Below, in pieces: positions 54,610 through 59,406 of a stretch of 59,406 bases of DNA (position 1 is its first letter; each line of letters opens with the position of its first letter). The stretch comes from Phenylobacterium sp. (GTDB lineage: Bacteria > Pseudomonadota > Alphaproteobacteria > Caulobacterales > Caulobacteraceae). The translations under genes and the position numbers were made by a program. The notes under the pieces are model-generated. The model worked only from the letters and a program-made list of their open reading frames with translations. It did not search any database and was not told the origin of the DNA. The stretch lies in assembly GCF_025934275.1 (NCBI RefSeq), contig NZ_JAICYI010000012.1:1-59406 (forward strand), written 5' to 3'.

Positions 54610-55101
54610 ATGTTCTCGCTGGAGATCGTCACCCTGGCCCGTCTGCTGGTGGACGAGGCGCGGGAGCGCTCCTTGCGCATCGTCACCGCCGAGAGCTGCA
54701 CGGGCGGGCTGGTGGCCGGCGCGATCTGCCAGGTGTCCGGCGCCTCCGACGTCTTCGAGCGCGGCTTCGTCACCTATTCCAACCGCGCCAAGCAGGAGCT
54801 GCTGGGCGTCCCCGGCGACCTCATCGCCGACCTTGGCGCGGTCTCCGAGCCGGTGGCCCGGATGATGGCCGAGGGCGCGCTCGAGAACTCCAACGCCCAC
54901 GTCGCGGTCGCCGTCACCGGCGTCGCGGGCCCGGGCGGCGGCACGCCCATGAAGCCGGTCGGCACCGTCCACATCGCCACCGCCCGCTCCAACCAGGCCC
55001 TGATGCACCGCGAGGAGTTCTTCGAGGAGGAGACCCGCGAGGCCATCCAGCTCGCCGCCGTCCAGTCGGCCCTGCAGGCGCTGCGCGACCGGGTGGCCTG
55101 A
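54610..55101 (+). CDS. CinA family protein, nicotinamide-nucleotide amidohydrolase (PncC) type
   Basis: A 163-residue protein of the CinA C-terminal family. TAESCTGGLVAGAICQVSGASDVFERG and TYSNRAKQELLGV are hallmarks, and VAVTGVAGPGGGTPMKPVGTV carries the catalytic-Ser region. It hydrolyses nicotinamide mononucleotide to nicotinate mononucleotide and ammonia in NAD recycling. The N-terminal COG1058 domain of full CinA is absent. It is divergent from the MFS/SpeE gene (86-base gap). Confidence 0.92.
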   Translation: MFSLEIVTLARLLVDEARERSLRIVTAESCTGGLVAGAICQVSGASDVFERGFVTYSNRAKQELLGVPGDLIADLGAVSEPVARMMAEGALENSNAHVAVAVTGVAGPGGGTPMKPVGTVHIATARSNQALMHREEFFEEETREAIQLAAVQSALQALRDRVA

Positions 55102-55221
55102 ACGCGCGATCGGGGCGTGGGGAGTCGCTGAACGAAGCTCTTCCTGGGCTCGCCCTTCTGGTCGGAGGCCGGCGGCCCAGCTAAGCCTTGGAGCGGCCGA
55201 TACAACGATACTCAGCAAACG

Positions 55222-56010
55222 ATGGTCCTTCATGACCTCCTGACCGTCCTTTCGGGCGTCGTCGTGGGATTCGCCCTCGGCCTGATCGGCGGCGGCGGCT
55301 CGATCCTGGCCGTTCCGCTGCTGCTCTACGTCGTGGGCGTGAGCGATCCGCACGTAGCGATCGGCACGAGCGCGCTCGCCGTGGCGGTCAGCGCCTTCGC
55401 CAACTTCGCCCAGCACGCGCGCGCAGGAAACGTGAAATGGCCCTGCGCCTTGACGTTCGCCGGCGCAGGCGTGGTCGGCGCCTTCATCGGCTCGACGGCC
55501 GGCAAGCTGACGAACGGACAGCACCTGCTGGCGCTCTTCGCCCTCGTGATGATCGCGGTCGGCGTCTCCATGCTCGTGCGCCGCGGGCCCGATGGGGACC
55601 CGCACGTGCGCCTGACGCCCCGCATCGCCCTCAAGCTGGCGGTTATCGGCTTCAGCGCGGGCATGCTCTCGGGGTTCTTCGGGATCGGCGGCGGATTCCT
55701 CATCGTTCCCGGGATCATGCTCGGCAGCGGCATGCCGATGATCTACGCGGTGGGCTCGTCGCTCTTCTCGGTCGGGGTGTTCGGGCTCTCGACCGCCGCC
55801 AATTACGCGCTCTCCGGGCTGGTGGACTGGCGGATCGCCGCGATCTTCATCGGCGGCGGGATCGTGGGCGGCTTCCTCGGCATGCGCCTGGCCATCCGGA
55901 TCGCGAGCCGGCGCGGCGCCCTGGCCCGGATCTTTGCTTTCGTCCTGTTCGCGGTCGCGGCATACATGCTCTATCGCAGCGTGGGACCGCTTCTCGCCGC
56001 CCGCGCCTGA
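55222..56010 (+). CDS. TSUP (TauE/SafE) family transporter
   Basis: A 262-residue membrane protein with about seven or eight hydrophobic segments. The two TSUP-type half repeats begin with GLIGGGGSILAVPLLLYVVGV and later GFFGIGGGFLIVPGIMLGSGM. Members export or import sulfite, thiosulfate, sulfoacetate or related sulfur anions. Its position ahead of a DsrE-type protein and thiosulfate dehydrogenase points to a sulfur-oxyanion substrate. It starts at ATG 55222 after a 120-base gap following cinA. Confidence 0.9.
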   Translation: MVLHDLLTVLSGVVVGFALGLIGGGGSILAVPLLLYVVGVSDPHVAIGTSALAVAVSAFANFAQHARAGNVKWPCALTFAGAGVVGAFIGSTAGKLTNGQHLLALFALVMIAVGVSMLVRRGPDGDPHVRLTPRIALKLAVIGFSAGMLSGFFGIGGGFLIVPGIMLGSGMPMIYAVGSSLFSVGVFGLSTAANYALSGLVDWRIAAIFIGGGIVGGFLGMRLAIRIASRRGALARIFAFVLFAVAAYMLYRSVGPLLAARA

Positions 56011-56040
56011 GCCGATCAAAGGGGTGGGGCGGAACTGGGT

Positions 56041-56580
56041 GTGCGCATGAAGGGGATCATCGTCATCGCCGCGGCGGCGGCCGCCATCTGCACGACGGCC
56101 ACGCGGGCCGAGACCCGCGCCATTCCGGACTACGGCCGCTTTGCGCCCGTGCCCGAGGGCAAGGAGCGTCCCGACCCCACGCGCGACTACAAGGTGATCT
56201 TCGAGGTGTCGCAAGGACCGCTCGATGCGACGAAGCCGCTCGAGGGGCTGGAGAGGGTCGCCCGGCTTGTGAATCTCCTTGCCGCCAACGGGGTGGGCGC
56301 GGACCACCGGCACATCGCGGCCGTGCTCGACGGCGACGCCACCGAGGCCGTCATGACCGACAAGGCCTTCGCCGCGCGCCACTCCGGCGCGACCAATCCC
56401 AACGTCCGGCTGATCGACGAGCTGCGCGCCGCAGGCGTCAGCGTGCGCGTCTGCGGCCAGGCCATGGCGGGACACAAGATCACGCCGCCGGAGGTTGTTC
56501 CGGGCGTCGAGATCGACCTCTCGGCCCTGACCACGGTGGCCAACAAGCAACTCGAAGGCTACGCCCTCATCGAGGAGTAG
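56041..56580 (+). CDS. Exported DsrE/DsrF-like protein
   Basis: A 179-residue protein with a signal peptide (IIVIAAAAAAICTTATRA, probable cleavage near residue 23), so it is exported. The DsrE-like fold is suggested by DYKVIFEVSQGP, LVNLLAANGV, an AAVLDGDATEAVM strand and VRVCGQAMAGHKI, whose single Cys (about residue 138) sits at the end of a strand. Periplasmic DsrE-like proteins often occur with sulfur-oxidation genes. It starts at GTG, 30 bases after TSUP, and lies 6 bases before the cytochrome. Confidence 0.83.
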   Translation: MRMKGIIVIAAAAAAICTTATRAETRAIPDYGRFAPVPEGKERPDPTRDYKVIFEVSQGPLDATKPLEGLERVARLVNLLAANGVGADHRHIAAVLDGDATEAVMTDKAFAARHSGATNPNVRLIDELRAAGVSVRVCGQAMAGHKITPPEVVPGVEIDLSALTTVANKQLEGYALIEE

Positions 56581-56586
56581 CTGGCG

Positions 56587-57273
56587 ATGAGCGGTCGACG
56601 GTTCGCCGCGGCCGGCCTGGCGCTGCTGGCGTGCCTAGGCGCGGGCGCGACAGCCGCCCGGGGGGCTGCCGCCGCCGATTCCGGTCGCCAGATCGCCGCG
56701 CGGGGCCTCGCGAGCGGCGTCCCCGCCTGCGGCTCGTGCCACGGCGCGGCCGGCGAGGGTCTGGCCGTCCAGCAGGCTCCCCGGCTCGCCGGCCTGGACG
56801 CAGGCTATCTCGCCGAGCAGCTCGACCGCTTCGCATCCGGGGCTCGGAAGAACGACGTCATGGCGTCAGTGGCCAAGGCGCTGACGCTCGATGAGCGGCG
56901 CGCCGTCGCCGCCTATTTCGCACGCCTGCCGACGCCGTCTCTGACGCCCCATCCTGCGGCGCAGAGCGACCTGGCTCGCGGTCAGGCGCTGGCCGAGCGC
57001 GGCGATTGGGCGGCGAATGTCCCCGCCTGCGGGGCCTGCCACGGACCTGAAGGCCGGGGCGTCGGTGCGGTGACGCCGCCGCTGTCCGGCCAATCCCAGG
57101 CCTACCTCTCCGCCCAGCTCGCCGCCTTCCGGACCGGCGCGCGCCGAAGCGACACGCTGGGGCTCATGAACGGCATCGCCGCGCGACTGTCGCCGGCGGA
57201 CCTCCAGGCGGCCGCCGCCTACTACGCCAGCCTGCCGGCCGGCGCGCCGGCCCGGACCGGGGCGGGTCGATGA
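56587..57273 (+). CDS. Diheme cytochrome c, c4-like (TsdB-type electron acceptor)
   Basis: A 228-residue periplasmic cytochrome with a signal peptide (GLALLACLGAGATAARG) and two c-heme motifs: CGSCH near residue 48 and CGACH near residue 148. Each is in a c4-type domain of about 85 residues with APRLAG/PPLSG and YLAEQL/YLSAQL repeats. This two-domain form is the kind known as TsdB beside thiosulfate dehydrogenase. It should take electrons from TsdA. It overlaps the tsdA start by 4 bases. Confidence 0.87.
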   Translation: MSGRRFAAAGLALLACLGAGATAARGAAAADSGRQIAARGLASGVPACGSCHGAAGEGLAVQQAPRLAGLDAGYLAEQLDRFASGARKNDVMASVAKALTLDERRAVAAYFARLPTPSLTPHPAAQSDLARGQALAERGDWAANVPACGACHGPEGRGVGAVTPPLSGQSQAYLSAQLAAFRTGARRSDTLGLMNGIAARLSPADLQAAAAYYASLPAGAPARTGAGR

Positions 57274-58226
57274 GCGGCTGGAGCGTCAGGACCGCCGCCA
57301 TCGCCGGGCTCGTGGGCGTGGCGGTCTTCGGCGCCGGGCTTCTGGCCGGCCGCCTCGGCCAGCACCGGCCGGCGCCTTCGACGCCGTCCGTCGCGTCGGG
57401 GAAGAAGCCGTTCAGCCCGCCGCCCGACGGCGCCTTCCCGCACACCCCCTTCGGCCGGGAGGCTGCGCTCGGGCGCGAGATCTTCGTCGATACCGGCCGC
57501 GCGGCCCCGCAGTTCGTCGGCAACGACCTCAAGTGCGTCAACTGCCACCTGGACGCCGGCCGGCTGCCCAACTCCGCGCCGATGTGGGCGGCCTACGTGA
57601 TGTTTCCGCAGTACCGGGCCAAGAACGGACACGTGAATACTTTCGCCGAGCGGATCCAGGGCTGCTTCCGATACAGCATGAACGGCAGGGCCCCGCCGCT
57701 GGGCGACAAGGTCCTCGTGGCGCTCGAGAGCTATGCGGCGTACCTGGCGACCGGCGCGCCGCATGGGGCCAGCTTGCCGGGCCAGGGCTATCCGAAGCTC
57801 AAGCCCGCTCCCTTGCCGCCGGACTCCGGCCGCGGGCGCGGCGTGTACACGATGTACTGCGCGATGTGCCATGGTCCGGACGGCGCGGGACAGAGCTCGG
57901 GCGCCGCGGTTGTGTTCCCGCCGCTGTGGGGTCCCCGGTCCTACAACTGGGGCGCAGGCATCGCGCAGATCGACACCGCCGCCGCCTTCATCAAGGCCAA
58001 TATGCCCTACAGCCAGGGCGGGCGGCTCTCCGATCAGCAGGCGTGGGACGTCGCCGCCTACATCGACAGCCGGCCCCGCCCGCAGGATCCGCGCTATACC
58101 GGCTCGGTCGCCGAGACGCGCGCCCGTTTTCATAATTCGGCGCAGTCGATGTACGGCAAGGCGGCAAGCGGCGTGCTCCTGGGCGGCGACGGTCCGCCGA
58201 AGCCGTTCGCGCCGCGCGCCCGGTAA
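57270..58226 (+). CDS. tsdA: Thiosulfate dehydrogenase TsdA
   Basis: A 318-residue diheme cytochrome with an N-terminal hydrophobic signal or anchor (about residues 8-28). Heme 1 is bound by CVNCH (89-93) and heme 2 by CAMCH (197-201). The segment AERIQGCFRYSMNG has Cys132, matching the unusual cysteine axial ligand of TsdA, and IKANMPYSQGG near 241-251 has the candidate Met distal ligand of heme 2. It should oxidise two thiosulfates to tetrathionate, or catalyse the reverse. It starts by ATGA overlap with the TsdB-like gene. Confidence 0.88.
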   Translation: MSGWSVRTAAIAGLVGVAVFGAGLLAGRLGQHRPAPSTPSVASGKKPFSPPPDGAFPHTPFGREAALGREIFVDTGRAAPQFVGNDLKCVNCHLDAGRLPNSAPMWAAYVMFPQYRAKNGHVNTFAERIQGCFRYSMNGRAPPLGDKVLVALESYAAYLATGAPHGASLPGQGYPKLKPAPLPPDSGRGRGVYTMYCAMCHGPDGAGQSSGAAVVFPPLWGPRSYNWGAGIAQIDTAAAFIKANMPYSQGGRLSDQQAWDVAAYIDSRPRPQDPRYTGSVAETRARFHNSAQSMYGKAASGVLLGGDGPPKPFAPRAR

Positions 58227-58260
58227 GCGCCCCGGCGGCGTCGGCTAAGGTTGCTGCTCC

Positions 58261-58788
58261 CTACCGGAGGTTGCGCGCGGCCGGTTGCCGGGCGCCCAGC
58301 CTCGCCTGCGCTTCGGGCTGCGTCTCGACCGCGGGCGGGGCCTCGCCGTAGAGCGACCTGGCGCGGGCCTCGAAGCAGCCCATCAGCTTGTCCACGGCGT
58401 GCGCGAAGTTGGCGGTCAGCACGGCGCCGAGCAGACGCGACTTGAACTCGAAGTCGATGTCGAACTCCACGCGCGTGCAGCCGTGGCCGGCCTCGAGGAA
58501 CCGCCAGCGGTTCTCCAGCTTGCGGAACGGCCCGGAGAGCAGCGTCACGTCGATCTGCCGGTTGATCGCGTCGCGGCGCACGCGGGTCGAGAACCGCTCC
58601 TTCAGGAAGGCGAAGCCGACGCCCGCCTCGGCGTCGACGGCGTCCACGCCCTCGCTAAGGTGGCGCGCGTTCCAGGTGCGCATGCCGTTGATCCACGGCA
58701 CGAACTCCGGATAGGCGGCCACGTCGCCCACCAGCTGGAACAGCTCGTCGGGGCCGTAGGGCAGGAGCTTGGAGACGTGGTGCCGCAA
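58261..58788 (-). CDS. COQ10/RatA-type START-domain protein
   Basis: A 175-residue SRPBCC/START protein. It opens with HHVSKLLPYGPDELFQLVGDVAAYPEFVPW and has GFAFLKERFSTRV and FDIDFEFKSRLL; the last ~25 residues are a charged tail. COQ10-like proteins bind ubiquinone for respiration; the same family was named RatA in E. coli. The start is TTG 58788, the only plausible codon before the conserved HHV, 12 bases after lipA. The lipA neighbour is common in alphaproteobacteria. Confidence 0.88.
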   Translation of the reverse strand: MRHHVSKLLPYGPDELFQLVGDVAAYPEFVPWINGMRTWNARHLSEGVDAVDAEAGVGFAFLKERFSTRVRRDAINRQIDVTLLSGPFRKLENRWRFLEAGHGCTRVEFDIDFEFKSRLLGAVLTANFAHAVDKLMGCFEARARSLYGEAPPAVETQPEAQARLGARQPAARNLR

Positions 58789-58799
58789 GCGCGCGCGCC

Positions 58800-59406
58800 T
58801 TAGGCCGCTGCGTGCCTTGCGGCGCGCGCCGCCCGCAGGCGGGCGAAGTCCTCGCCGGCATGATGCGAGGAGCGGGTGAGCGGGCTCGCCGCGGCCATCA
58901 GGAATCCCTTGGCCCTGGCGATCTCGGCCAGCGCGGCGAACTCGTCCGGATGGACGAAGCGGTCGATGGCCGCGTGCTTGCGGCTCGGCTGCAGGTACTG
59001 ACCGATGGTGATGAAGTCGACGCCGGCGGATCGCATGTCGTCCATCACCTGCATGACCTCCTCCTTGCTCTCGCCGAGACCCACCATAACGCCGGACTTG
59101 GTGAACTGGCTCGGATCGCGCTCCTTCACGCGCTCCAGCAGCCGCAGCGAGTGGTAGTAGCGCGCGCCCGGCCGGATCGAGAGGTAGAGCCGCGGCACGG
59201 TCTCCAGGTTGTGGTTGAAGACGTCGGGCCGGGCCGCGATCACGCTCTCCACCGCCGCGACCGGCTTGCGCGCGAAGTCCGGCGTCAGGATCTCGATCGT
59301 CGTCTCGGGCGCGGCGGCCCGGATCGCCAGGATCACCGCCACAAACTGCCCCGCCACGCCGTCAGGCAGGTCGACGCGGTCCACCGCGGTGATCACGACG
59401 AGCAGA
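58800..59406 (-). CDS. lipA: Lipoyl synthase, 5' part outside the window
   Basis: The last ~200 residues of Lip[51 protein letters not shown] and the C-terminal [10 protein letters not shown] are family hallmarks, including the region of the conserved C-terminal Arg-Ser-Ser-His-His (RSSHHAGE). It inserts sulfur into octanoyl groups with two [4Fe-4S] clusters. The N-terminal cysteine clusters lie beyond 59406, so they cannot be checked. It is upstream of the COQ10-like gene. Confidence 0.95.
   Translation of the reverse strand, partial: LLVVITAVDRVDLPDGVAGQFVAVILAIRAAAPETTIEILTPDFARKPVAAVESVIAARPDVFNHNLETVPRLYLSIRPGARYYHSLRLLERVKERDPSQFTKSGVMVGLGESKEEVMQVMDDMRSAGVDFITIGQYLQPSRKHAAIDRFVHPDEFAALAEIARAKGFLMAAASPLTRSSHHAGEDFARLRAARAARHAAA

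Noticed and set aside
54524..55221. Riboswitch or other structured leader near cinA and the TSUP gene
   Set aside because: The 86- and 120-base gaps show no recognisable riboswitch core or strong hairpin.

Overview
The window is high-GC, gene-dense alphaproteobacterial chromosome, most likely Caulobacteraceae and probably Phenylobacterium- or Caulobacter-like. The pointers are a tandem double cold-shock-domain protein, a PopA-type degenerate GGDEF protein, a TTAA-N7-CTAA box like a CtrA site, tRNA promoter elements of the Caulobacter housekeeping type, and the alphaproteobacterial order ispDF | dusB-ntrB-ntrC-ntrY-ntrX ... hfq-hflX | mazG. The genus call is inference. No rRNA, insertion sequence, prophage or CRISPR array was seen, and almost everything reads as core chromosome.

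Layout. 1-3157: double cold-shock protein, DUF192 protein, thioesterase, tRNA-Pro, a secreted transglutaminase-like protease, an NDUFS4-like complex I subunit, tRNA-Arg. 3165-8655, all minus: glycerate-kinase-like protein, stress SDR and a sulfur amino-acid set (metC, GNAT, sseA, cysK). About 8760-9003: a frameshifted VOC/glyoxalase remnant. 9108-14636: kdsA, hldE and hldD (LPS inner core), a DUF3089 protein lacking its serine nucleophile, and an NADP-dependent oxidoreductase. 14742-21359: small membrane protein, recG, small secreted protein, sdhE, mfd. 21366-23213: popA-like c-di-GMP effector coupled to a CcdC-type membrane protein. 23390-29731: acyl-CoA racemase family, YihY, TusA-like, MFS transporter, glutathione-dependent formaldehyde dehydrogenase and a GST. 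29880-33343: an orphan TadG/TadE/TadE trio behind a CtrA-like box, MgtC-like protein, tRNA-Ser. 33433-39283: rlpA, tmk, holB, tatD-like, metallo-hydrolase, purN-like, mazG. 39251-50404, minus: dusB-ntrB-ntrC-ntrY-ntrX, a D-amino-acid transaminase, a diheme lipoprotein, hfq and hflX. 50496-59406: ispDF, GST, MFS/spermidine-synthase fusion, cinA-type amidohydrolase, a TSUP-DsrE-TsdB-like-TsdA thiosulfate/tetrathionate module, a COQ10/RatA-type START protein and the 3' part of lipA.

How genes work together. kdsA, hldE and hldD supply Kdo and ADP-heptose. cysK and metC sit on the cysteine/methionine route, and sseA handles sulfane sulfur. The two Ntr two-component systems are contiguous, and both regulators lack the sigma54-contacting GAFTGA loop; NtrX has also lost its Walker B glutamate. 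The tsd module should oxidise thiosulfate to tetrathionate in the periplasm with a diheme cytochrome as electron acceptor. Packing is tight: many 4-base start/stop overlaps, and several convergent pairs meet within or across their stop codons. Two genes appear to need CTG starts.
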